A stretch of DNA of 64,000 nt from an uncultured Bacteroidota bacterium (GTDB taxonomy: Bacteria; Bacteroidota; Bacteroidia; Flavobacteriales; Flavobacteriaceae). The stretch is from assembly GCA_902590705.1 (NCBI GenBank), contig CACIXU010000001.1, positions 92,001-156,000 on the forward strand, written 5' to 3'. Under the pieces are notes generated by a model, which was not told where the DNA came from, ran no database searches, and saw only the letters and a program-made list of their open reading frames with translations. Position 1 is the stretch's first letter. Every line of letters starts with the position of its first letter. Made by a program: the position numbers and the translations under genes. Shown here piece by piece: positions 1 to 6,515 of this stretch.

Positions 1-2
1 AT

Positions 3-428
3 TCTAATGTACGCTCATTTCAAACTAAATTTATCAAGGGTTTTGAAAATGAAGACCATGGACTTATTATAAGTTTATTTGCTGATTCAGTTAAGTGGAC
101 TGGACCAGACAAACAATTATTGAATCAAATTAGTTCCTATAATGAACTTTCAGATGCTATCAAGGGTTATTTAGCAATATATGAAAACCATTCTTTTAAA
201 AATGCAATATATGCGGGTGGAAATACCTTTAGACATGATGCCAAAACATCTTCATCTCCAGACAATGTAAGAATTTATGGGAACTGGTACCACACTCACT
301 CTGAGAGTAAAAAAGAAGTTACTCACAAATGGTTTGCATTACTCAAGTTTAATAAAGATGGGAAGGTTACGAGAATTAACGATTTTTTTGATGTAACTGG
401 ATACCTCTCACAACACATTGACAAATAG
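3..428 (+). CDS. SnoaL/NTF2-like domain protein, 5' end outside window
   Basis: The reading frame is open from the left edge, so the start lies upstream; the TTG at 120 is internal, not the real start. The visible 141 residues contain LFADSVKW early, then GNWYHTHSESKK and FNKDGKVTRINDFFD near the end. That is the usual pattern of SnoaL-like/nuclear transport factor 2 fold proteins: small cone-shaped proteins that bind or isomerise small ligands. The substrate cannot be told. A hairpin and T-run follow the stop. The family call is by pattern only. Confidence 0.6.
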   Translation, partial: SNVRSFQTKFIKGFENEDHGLIISLFADSVKWTGPDKQLLNQISSYNELSDAIKGYLAIYENHSFKNAIYAGGNTFRHDAKTSSSPDNVRIYGNWYHTHSESKKEVTHKWFALLKFNKDGKVTRINDFFDVTGYLSQHIDK

Positions 429-440
429 CTTTAGATACTT

Positions 441-471
441 ACCTACCTTATCTGATGTAGGAGGTTTTTTT
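441..471 (+). terminator. Possible rho-independent terminator after the SnoaL-like gene
   Basis: CCTAC (442-446) and GTAGG (457-461) can pair around a 10-nt loop, and seven T residues follow at 465-471. The stem is short. It sits just after the stop codon at 428 and before the first repeat block. Confidence 0.4.
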
Positions 472-479
472 AAATTAGA

Positions 480-536
480 GCATATCCTCCTCTTTAAGTT
501 CTGGTACTTCTAATCCCCTTTTGTAGTTTTTGTTAT
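480..536. repeat. Direct repeat block, copy A (upstream of RidA-like gene)
   Basis: 31 nt at 480-510 are identical to 1073-1103, and ccccttttgtag plus the following T-rich stretch (515-536) recurs at 1137-1158. Copy A lacks about 29 nt present between the two parts of copy B. Read on the minus strand, the shared 31 nt encode a short tail, EVPELKEEDM, followed here by L and a stop. It therefore looks like a duplicated 3' gene end. The two copies flank the RidA-like gene exactly. Confidence 0.85.
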
Positions 537-567
537 ATTAGCAATTATTAACCATAAATTATTTAAA

Positions 568-1044
568 ATGAAAAAAATCGTAATGGTATCAGTCATTTTC
601 TTTTTGTCCTGTGCTCAGCCAAATAAGTCCGAGAAATCAAGTGATGAATGTAATCAAAACCCTGAATATTTTTTACTAAGACCTGAGGTTGAAAAGGGGT
701 TTGGGTATTCTCATGCTGTTAAAATCTGTAATCAGATTAAGATTTCAGGTGCAGTAAGTATGGATGAATCAGCTAATCCAACAGCTGTAGGGGATATGGA
801 GCAACAAATGAAAAATTGTTATGCAGATTTAAAAAAGGTCTTAGACCATTATAATGCTACATTTGATGACGTTGTAGTTGAAAATATTTTTACTACTGAT
901 ATGAATAGATTTTTAGAGGTTGCATCTTACAGGAATAAAATATATACTAAACATTTTCCAACAGGCTCTTGGTTAGGGGTAAAAGAGTTGGCTTTTCCTG
1001 AATTTATGATTGAGATTGAGTTAGAGGTTCATCTAAATAAATAA
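568..1044 (+). CDS. RidA/YjgF-family lipoprotein lacking the usual active-site arginine
   Basis: 158 residues. A lipoprotein signal ending FFLSC (Cys about residue 15) precedes a RidA/YjgF/UK114 domain ending in IEIELEV. Canonical RidA proteins deaminate reactive enamine/imine intermediates using an Arg in a FPxRS segment near the C-terminus. Here that segment reads FPTGSWLGV, with Gly at about residue 133 in place of Arg, so classical deaminase activity is doubtful. A membrane-anchored, probably periplasmic location is also atypical for RidA. The gene is bracketed by direct repeats at 480-536 and 1073-1158 and sits in an accessory region. Confidence 0.75.
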   Translation: MKKIVMVSVIFFLSCAQPNKSEKSSDECNQNPEYFLLRPEVEKGFGYSHAVKICNQIKISGAVSMDESANPTAVGDMEQQMKNCYADLKKVLDHYNATFDDVVVENIFTTDMNRFLEVASYRNKIYTKHFPTGSWLGVKELAFPEFMIEIELEVHLNK

Positions 1045-1072
1045 TGATTATTAAGATTTTATTTCAACTCAG

Positions 1073-1158
1073 GCATATCCTCCTCTTTAAGTTCTGGTAC
1101 TTCACCCCCTATACTTCGCATTAATCAGTTGCCAACCCCCTTTTGTAGGTTTTGTTAT
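1073..1158. repeat. Direct repeat block, copy B (downstream of RidA-like gene)
   Basis: Second copy of the block at 480-536, with 31 identical nt (1073-1103) plus the ccccttttgtag part (1137-1158). On the minus strand it encodes EVPELKEEDMPELK and then a stop, a longer tail than copy A. It lies 44 nt before the next small gene, much as copy A lies 31 nt before the RidA-like gene, so it could also carry transcription signals. Confidence 0.85.
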
Positions 1159-1202
1159 TTCCTATGTTATTTATCTTTGAGTGAATCTAAAATTTTAATA
1201 AA

Positions 1203-1409
1203 ATGAAAAACTATATTATAGCTATTGCAATAGTTCTATCTACTATTATTTATGTTTTTGGAAACAGGTACTTTTATGATGCGCGAACTGCAAATTCTGG
1301 ATATTCTGTCTTTGATAAATTTACAGGTAAAGTTTATTATACAATTGGTAAAGAGCGAAATGTGGTTGATTTTGTAGATGGTACTTTTACAAAGAAAACT
1401 TTGAAATAA
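1203..1409 (+). CDS. Small membrane-anchored protein of unknown function
   Basis: 68 residues. One hydrophobic segment at about residues 4-20 (YIIAIAIVLSTIIYVF) is followed by a soluble part with SVFDKFTGKVYYTIG. I do not recognise the family. The 3' end overlaps the minus-strand ORF 1337-1603 by 73 nt in antisense. This is more likely read-through of that ORF past its real end than a true overlap. It sits in the repeat-rich accessory region. Confidence 0.55.
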   Translation: MKNYIIAIAIVLSTIIYVFGNRYFYDARTANSGYSVFDKFTGKVYYTIGKERNVVDFVDGTFTKKTLK

Positions 1410-1603
1410 TAGATTAAGTTGCCAGCAGAAAAAGTTTGTAATGAGTGTAATGTATATTGTAAGGATAATTGGAGCATTTTAATTTTCTGGTTAGTATCAA
1501 GCTCGTGAATATCAAGTGACTTAATTAGGTCATCAATAAGGTTTTGTAATTTATCTCTGACCTCAGCAGTAATTTTATTTGGAGTTCCAGATGTTCTTCC
1601 CAT
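1337..1603 (-). CDS. GRxxGTPNK-type small protein, probably with a replaced 3' end
   Basis: 88 residues starting MGRTSGTPNK, then a helical body and LQLSLQYTLHSLQ. The N-terminus and the late LxYTL segment match the plus-strand ORF 2606-2932 (GGRQLGSPNK, KLLPYTIPRY), so the two are paralogues. Such starts are common in short Bacteroidota proteins and resemble phage terminase small-subunit or DUF5681-like N-termini, but function is unknown. The last 25 or so residues run antisense through the 1203-1409 gene and look foreign, suggesting the original tail was displaced by an insertion. Confidence 0.5.
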   Translation of the reverse strand: MGRTSGTPNKITAEVRDKLQNLIDDLIKSLDIHELDTNQKIKMLQLSLQYTLHSLQTFSAGNLIYYFKVFFVKVPSTKSTTFRSLPIV

Positions 1604-1623
1604 AGTTATATTATTTTAGTGTA

Positions 1624-1791
1624 ATGAAATACCTAATTAAGAATAGTCAAGGAGTTTTTTTTGTTGGTCTATTTATTGCATTTGGGGATTATATTTTTGG
1701 GGATTATGGTTTCATATTTAAAACCACTGGATTTTCTATAATGTCATTTTCATTCCTTTTGATGTATTTAAAATCAAAACAGAAGAAATAA
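1624..1791 (+). CDS. Short hydrophobic protein
   Basis: A 55-residue ORF starting MKYLIKNSQGVFFVG and ending KSKQKK. It has two hydrophobic stretches separated by GDYIFGDYG, a plausible two-helix membrane protein with a basic tail. No family is recognised and there is no independent support beyond composition and start/stop context. Confidence 0.35.
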   Translation: MKYLIKNSQGVFFVGLFIAFGDYIFGDYGFIFKTTGFSIMSFSFLLMYLKSKQKK

Positions 1792-1806
1792 TATTCATTA
1801 CAAGTA

Positions 1807-1904
1807 TGGTGGAACTTGGAAGTCAAGAATCTAAATCTTTTTTAGACCCATCTCACTAACAATGTTTCTATGAAATGGTGGTACTTGGAAAAGCAGAATA
1901 TAAA
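1807..1904. repeat. Imperfect 29-nt direct repeat pair
   Basis: 1807-1835 and 1876-1904 share TGGTGG(A/T)ACTTGGAA and then a looser 3' part (about 23 of 29 positions identical). They lie in a non-coding gap (1792-1976) of the accessory region and may be remnants of another duplicated gene end. Confidence 0.55.
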
Positions 1905-1976
1905 ACTATAATAGTTTAAAGTAGGTTAAGAATTAGGGAAAAATCTTTAAATTCATTATGATTAAAAATTTTAATT

Positions 1977-2291
1977 ATGGAAAAAATGCATTGGGGATTT
2001 TGGGAGAAATTTCAAAGTGATGAAGCTATTTTTAGAAAGCGTATTAAAGCAGCTGCTCCTCTGTATGAAGTCATAAATGACCCAAATTTTATGGTAAAGT
2101 ACTCATTAGTACAAATTCAACGAGCTCAAGATATGTATGCACTAATAAGGGACTGGTGGATTAGTAATAGGGAACGTATGCGTAAACAAGAATGGATGTC
2201 TGAAAAAAGCTGGGATGGAACCAATGAGGTTTTTGGTTGCAATGGTTCAATGGCCGACTGTTGGAGACACGAAGGCGAGGAGCGTGACTAA
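1977..2291 (+). CDS. Hypothetical Trp-rich charged protein
   Basis: 104 residues, soluble and highly charged, with many Trp (WGFWEKF, RDWWISN, EWMSEKSWDG) and two Cys near the C-terminus (GCNGSMADCWRH). I do not recognise it. A DNA- or ligand-binding role cannot be claimed. It is convergent, with a 3-nt gap, with the small membrane protein gene 2295-2552. Confidence 0.5.
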   Translation: MEKMHWGFWEKFQSDEAIFRKRIKAAAPLYEVINDPNFMVKYSLVQIQRAQDMYALIRDWWISNRERMRKQEWMSEKSWDGTNEVFGCNGSMADCWRHEGEERD

Positions 2292-2294
2292 AAC

Positions 2295-2552
2295 TTAAGA
2301 ATGATTAAAAAGATATGTTGCACCTGTAATGATGAACATTGAAATCCAATATGCACTATTTTGCATTTTTTGACTAACTCCAGATGGGTAGGTTTTATAT
2401 TTAAAAGTGAATCCAGCAGTAGCCATCCTTATCAAATAATCAGCTACAATCATAACGATAATTGAAATTAATGTATTAATTGAAAATCCATAAGTAGCTA
2501 TACTTACTGCAATAAACACAATTTTTGTTTCAATGAATGGAGGTAAAATCAT
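2295..2552 (-). CDS. Small membrane protein, holin-like topology
   Basis: 85 residues with three hydrophobic segments (about 10-25, 25-40 and 66-82) and the sequence IIVMIVADYLIRM, which resembles the xxxxxDxxTG segment of some phage holin_4 proteins. Similarity is weak and the glycine is missing. Lying between two GRxxGxPNK ORFs that resemble phage small-terminase N-termini, it could be a phage remnant; an unrelated small membrane protein is equally possible. Confidence 0.45.
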   Translation of the reverse strand: MILPPFIETKIVFIAVSIATYGFSINTLISIIVMIVADYLIRMATAGFTFKYKTYPSGVSQKMQNSAYWISMFIITGATYLFNHS

Positions 2553-2605
2553 ATTAATATGTTTAAACTTTAATTAATAATATCTAAAATAGATAAAAAT
2601 AGACA

Positions 2606-2932
2606 ATGGCAAAAGGTTATAAGACTGGCGGTCGACAACTAGGTTCGCCAAACAAAAGATCAGCAATTACAGAAAATATAGAAGAACTAGTATTACGGGA
2701 GTTTAACAATATACCAGCGTATCTAGATACATTAAGCGAAAAAGAAAAACTAGAGTTTATCGTCAAGCTTCTGCCCTACACTATTCCGAGATACAGTCAT
2801 AAAACCGTTGATGATCAAACGCCAGAAATACCAATATTTGATCAAATACAAATCGTTACTTCGGTAGATGAAAAAGAAAGACTTGAAAAAGTTACAGCAT
2901 ACGAAAAAGAACACGGCGTTAGTATTCTGTAA
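2606..2932 (+). CDS. GRxxGSPNK-type small protein (second paralogue)
   Basis: 108 residues: MAKGYKTGGRQLGSPNK, then LSEKEKLEFIVKLLPYTIPRY, then an acidic tail ending HGVSIL. It is paralogous to the minus-strand ORF 1337-1603. The family is frequent in Bacteroidota genomes; some members resemble phage terminase small-subunit N-termini, but no function is established here. The last codons (GVSIL and stop) recur 609 nt downstream at 3523-3540, with a broken gene between the two copies. Confidence 0.6.
   Translation: MAKGYKTGGRQLGSPNKRSAITENIEELVLREFNNIPAYLDTLSEKEKLEFIVKLLPYTIPRYSHKTVDDQTPEIPIFDQIQIVTSVDEKERLEKVTAYEKEHGVSIL
2914..2928. repeat. 15-nt direct repeat, first copy (end of GRxxGSPNK gene)
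   Basis: cggcgttagtattct at 2914-2928 is repeated at 3523-3537. Both copies encode GVSIL followed directly by TAA. The copies bracket the broken gene 2967-3500. Confidence 0.75.
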
Positions 2933-2966
2933 AATTGGTATATTGTGTTTTGAATTAAAAAAAAAA

Positions 2967-3500
2967 ATGAAAAAAATTATAACTATTCTTCTTTTAATTC
3001 CAACATTTATAATGGCCCAGCTTACCAAAAAGGAATTAAAAATTATTTCAAAAGCCCAATCTTAAATAACAACAAAGTCTGATAAGTTTAGTGGTGAATT
3101 AAAATTTGAGAGTCCATCATTTGGAAAAGGCCTTTCTGCTTTAGTTCAAAAACCAATAAAATTTATTAAAACTATTGACAAAAACGGGAACACCAGACAA
3201 TATATGAGAATAACTACTACTGGCTTAACACTTAACATAGATGGAAAAGGTTTTATAGTTCTTTTTGATGACGGAACAAGAATAGAAAAAAAAGATGCCA
3301 AGGTTGATTATAAAAATGAAAGTGGAACTGCAGCTTGGAGATATTCAGTTTTCGAATCAATATCTGATGAGGAACTTGAAATATTCGCAAATAAAAAAGT
3401 TGATGGATTTAAGTTGTACATATATGAGGGTTTTTTATATCCCAAGAATGAAACTATTAAGCTAATGGGATATGCAAGAGGAATATTAGCAGCAAATTAA
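2967..3500 (+). pseudogene. Exported protein gene broken by one in-frame stop
   Basis: ATG at 2967 opens a signal peptide (KKIITILLLIPTFIMAQ). The frame is interrupted once, by TAA at 3063-3065, then continues in the same frame to the stop at 3498-3500. Removing that codon gives a protein of about 177 residues with KFSGELKFESPSFGKG, FIVLFDDGTRIEKKDAK and a C-terminal KLMGYARGILAAN. I do not recognise the family. A C-to-T change (CAA to TAA) would explain the break; a sequencing error is also possible. It lies between the two GVSIL tail repeats. Confidence 0.7.
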
Positions 3501-3522
3501 ATTTAATTATGCTCAAAATAAC

Positions 3523-3537
3523 CGGCGTTAGTATTCT
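3523..3537. repeat. 15-nt direct repeat, second copy (orphan gene tail)
   Basis: Identical to 2914-2928. Here it is an orphan tail with no gene body of the GRxxGSPNK type in front of it, consistent with duplication of the target end during an insertion. Confidence 0.75.
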
Positions 3538-3576
3538 ATAATATCTATATATTTGAGGCGTGAAATATCAATAATT

Positions 3577-3627
3577 AGTCGTATGTTGTTACACACGTTG
3601 TTACAAGCGTTATTAACAACAGTCGTA
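3577..3627. repeat. Compact repeat array upstream of tRNA-Arg, possible attachment site
   Basis: AGTCGTA at 3577-3583 and 3621-3627 flanks two direct copies of GTTGTTACA (3585-3593, 3597-3605) and an inverted TTAACAAC (3613-3620). The array ends 33 nt before the tRNA-Arg gene. Nested direct and inverted repeats beside a tRNA are typical of tyrosine-recombinase attachment regions, but no integrase gene is present in this window. Confidence 0.5.
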
Positions 3628-3660
3628 AATGATGGCTAAACTATTGATTTACAGCATTTA

Positions 3661-3734
3661 GGCCTCGTAGCATAACTGAATAGTGCACTTGATTACGGCT
3701 CAAGAGGTTGGGAGTTTGAATCTCTCCGAGGTCA
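3661..3734 (+). tRNA. tRNA-Arg(ACG), atypical
   Basis: The cloverleaf can be drawn fully. Acceptor stem: 3661-3667 with 3727-3733. D stem: GCA with TGC. Anticodon stem: CTTGA with TCAAG (3688-3692 with 3700-3704). Anticodon loop: TTACGGC, anticodon ACG at 3695-3697. Variable loop: 5 nt. T stem: GGGAG with CTCTC. Discriminator: A. It departs from consensus in the D loop (TGAAT instead of TGGAT) and T loop (TTTGAAT instead of TTCGAAT), so the normal G19-C56 tertiary pair would be A19-U56. It may be a diverged or mobile-element copy, or a weakly active gene. Confidence 0.75.
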
Positions 3735-3996
3735 CTATTAAAAATTGGGTACAAATTCATGTCAGTCTTTTTCGTATTCAGATCATTTACATTTCAAATC
3801 CAAGAAGGTGTCTAAAAAACCCACAATTAATCAATGAAATATAATATGAAATATTATAAGCGACAAGAGCATCAAAAAACCAATTTGTGATATTTTTTTG
3901 GAACCCGATTTAAATAATCATGGGGATTTTAAAATTAGATTCTTTTTTAAACAGAATACAAATCGAGTGAAAATAATTTTCTTTAAAGCAAATTAC

Positions 3997-5040
3997 CTAA
4001 AGAGATTTCATAGCTTTAGGCACAAGTGGATTCATTACCCTAAACCAAAGAGGTGGAACTAAACTCAATAATATAGAGGTAGGGTATCCAAAAGGTAATG
4101 TAGGGCATTCTTTATGGCTGTTAAGAATTTGGTATTTTTTCGATGATTTATAATGGTGATCACTATGTCTGGTTAGTTCATATAATGTGATTCGACCAAC
4201 CTTAAAGTTTGAATTCCAAGAGTGATATGGTTGTACTCTTTCATAACGACCAAATTCCGATTTGATTCTCCGTAATCCATAATGTTCTATATAATTTATA
4301 CACTCCAAAAAAAGAAAAGCTACTACCCCAATTAAAATAGCAATGAACATAACCTTCAATGAAAATAATCCATATATGCCAATTAAGTAAATTGGTTGAA
4401 TCAGGTGATACCAAAGCATGTCATTTTTACTTGAAAAAAATGATAAACCTTTGCGATTTAACATTTCGATTTGAATCTTCCAAGCACTTTTATATTGTCT
4501 AGTAACAGATGAAAACCAAAATGAATATAAAGTCTGATTGTATCGAGCTGAAGCTCCATCTTCTGGAGTAGCAACCTTTAGGTGATGACCAAAATTATGT
4601 TCGATGTAAAAGTGCATGTATAAGCAAGGCATATATAGCATCTTGCAAAAAAAACGTTCAAAATAAGAAGTTCGGTGTCCTAATTCATGACCTACATTTA
4701 TTCCATTAGTCGCAAGTAATATTCCACCAGATAATACTAAACCTACTATTTCGAAAGTCGTATAATCATTTAATTGAATATTTGAGAAAAATATAAATAG
4801 CAATCCAAAAACGATTGGAATATTAAAATATAGCATCAGATCAAATATCCATTTAGTTTTTTTGTAAGAGGCGTCTTCTTCAGAAAGGTTTTCTTTTGAT
4901 TCACCAGTTAAAACATCCAAGATGGGAATCGCTAAAAAAGCATAAAAAACAGTTGAGTAAGTCCAAATACCCGATGAGATAAATGAAATGTAGGCCGATG
5001 CCGGAATTGTATATGCAAAAATGTATTTTAAGTCTTTCAT
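3997..5040 (-). CDS. alkB: Alkane 1-monooxygenase (AlkB-type membrane di-iron hydroxylase)
   Basis: 347 residues, an integral membrane protein with several hydrophobic segments. The histidine boxes of AlkB are all visible: HELGH (118-122), EHNFGHH (147-153), NYIEHYG (249-255) and RHSDHH (291-296). These bind the di-iron centre that hydroxylates medium- or long-chain alkanes at the terminal carbon using rubredoxin-delivered electrons. No rubredoxin, rubredoxin reductase or alcohol dehydrogenase is adjacent, so partners must lie elsewhere. It is divergent from a predicted outer-membrane barrel gene across 161 nt. A related fatty-acid hydroxylase/desaturase is unlikely given the HSDHH box. Confidence 0.9.
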   Translation of the reverse strand: MKDLKYIFAYTIPASAYISFISSGIWTYSTVFYAFLAIPILDVLTGESKENLSEEDASYKKTKWIFDLMLYFNIPIVFGLLFIFFSNIQLNDYTTFEIVGLVLSGGILLATNGINVGHELGHRTSYFERFFCKMLYMPCLYMHFYIEHNFGHHLKVATPEDGASARYNQTLYSFWFSSVTRQYKSAWKIQIEMLNRKGLSFFSSKNDMLWYHLIQPIYLIGIYGLFSLKVMFIAILIGVVAFLFLECINYIEHYGLRRIKSEFGRYERVQPYHSWNSNFKVGRITLYELTRHSDHHYKSSKKYQILNSHKECPTLPFGYPTSILLSLVPPLWFRVMNPLVPKAMKSL

Positions 5041-5183
5041 TTAAAATATAATTATATTGAAATAGAACTATTTAGATACATAGATCATATTCAATTTATT
5101 ATCAGATAATATTTGATTTTCATTTTAAATTGTAAAATTATATTTTTTTAATAAACTAAATATAGAAAATACACTTTTCCCTT

Positions 5184-5191
5184 TAACTTTG
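5184..5191 (+). promoter_or_regulatory. Candidate -7 element TAACTTTG before the outer-membrane protein gene
   Basis: Matches the Bacteroidota TAnnTTTG -7 consensus and lies 10 nt before the ATG at 5202, implying a very short leader. No matching -33 TTTG was found at the expected spacing. Confidence 0.35.
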
Positions 5192-5201
5192 TTTTAAATA
5201 G

Positions 5202-6398
5202 ATGAATAAATCTTCACTTATTATAACCTTTATTTTTTTTAATGTTAATTTTTTATTAGCTCAGGGGGAGGTAATCGATATTTCCAAAGAATGGGAGTTA
5301 AGTCGCGAAAGTCGATATTTCTTCGATACTCCACAGTTTGAAAATCAATTTAATTATTATCCATCTTTTGGTATCCAGCCAACCTACAAATTCAAGTGGA
5401 ATGAAGGCTATGAAAATTTTATTTTCTCCATCTATTTTAATTTTGATAGAGACAAAAATAGAACTTACTGGGATTTAAGAGAGATGTATTACCAAAAGAC
5501 TAAGAATAATTGGGAATTAAATATAGGTTTCAAAAAAGTCTTTTGGGGAGTAACAAAAAGCTGTCATCTAGTAGACATTGTGAATCAAACAGATGCCCTA
5601 AAAAGTTTTGATGGGGAAGAAAAGTTAGGACAACCAATGGTCCAGTTCAGTTGGGTTTTATCGAGATTTGGCTCCATAGATATATTCTATCTACCCTATC
5701 ATCGTAAAAGAGGATTCCCTGGAGAAAAAGGAAGGTTTCGATTTAATAATGTAATCGATTCTGATGATATTAAATACGAAAGCGGAAAAGGAGAGTTTAA
5801 TACAGATTTTGCCGCTCGATGGAACCACTATTTTGGAGCTTTTGGTATTGGTCTATCGTATTTTAATGGAAACGGGCGAGAGCCGTATTTTAAATTTGAT
5901 GAAAAAAATATCACTCAAGCATATTACCCACTTATTAATCAGTATGGAATTGACCTACAAATTACTGCAGGAGCATTATTGTTAAAATTTGAATCTATCT
6001 ATAGGACTGCAAAAGAACAGCAATTTCTTGCCATGAATGGAGGCTTTGAATTTACCTTTTCTAATGTTGACAATAATGGCCTCGATCTAGGAGTTTTAGC
6101 TGAGTATCTTTATGATGAACGTGGAGACTGGGCTGTTAGTGGACTTCAAGATGATATTTTTTATGGAAGTAAATTAGCTTTTAATGATTCTCAGGATACT
6201 TCTATATTAGCTGGTGGTATTCATGATTTTCAGACAAGCACAAATCTATTTACTATGGAGGCATCACGTCGGTTTAAAAATAATATGCTTGTCTCACTGG
6301 AGGGAAGAATTTTTAGTGGAGTTTCAGATAAGGAGCTATTCTTGTTATTTTTTAAACAGGATAGTTATTTTAAAATTTCGGTTTCTAAGTACTATTAA
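5202..6398 (+). CDS. Predicted outer-membrane beta-barrel protein
   Basis: 398 residues with a clear signal peptide (SLIITFIFFNVNFLLAQ). The rest alternates short aromatic-rich strands with turns and ends in an aromatic C-terminus (KISVSKYY), as in barrel proteins. FWGVTKSCHLVDIVNQTD resembles part of DUF1302-type outer-membrane proteins, but this is a loose match. Its position divergent from alkB suggests a role in passage of hydrophobic substrates, which is inference only. Start ATG 5202 is chosen because the signal peptide begins there. Confidence 0.65.
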   Translation: MNKSSLIITFIFFNVNFLLAQGEVIDISKEWELSRESRYFFDTPQFENQFNYYPSFGIQPTYKFKWNEGYENFIFSIYFNFDRDKNRTYWDLREMYYQKTKNNWELNIGFKKVFWGVTKSCHLVDIVNQTDALKSFDGEEKLGQPMVQFSWVLSRFGSIDIFYLPYHRKRGFPGEKGRFRFNNVIDSDDIKYESGKGEFNTDFAARWNHYFGAFGIGLSYFNGNGREPYFKFDEKNITQAYYPLINQYGIDLQITAGALLLKFESIYRTAKEQQFLAMNGGFEFTFSNVDNNGLDLGVLAEYLYDERGDWAVSGLQDDIFYGSKLAFNDSQDTSILAGGIHDFQTSTNLFTMEASRRFKNNMLVSLEGRIFSGVSDKELFLLFFKQDSYFKISVSKYY

Positions 6399-6515
6399 GA
6401 ATTAATAATTCATATAGAACCTGTAATATACAGTTCATGAGATTTTATCACTCAAATAGAGTATTATATTTAATTTTAAGTGGAGGGACAAACCTACTTC
6501 TTTTTAAATTGAATT

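Noticed and set aside
480-3540. Integron cassette array with attC sites
   Set aside because: Repeats are direct copies of gene tails, not imperfect hairpins with GTTRRRY/RYYYAAC cores, and there is no integrase in the window.
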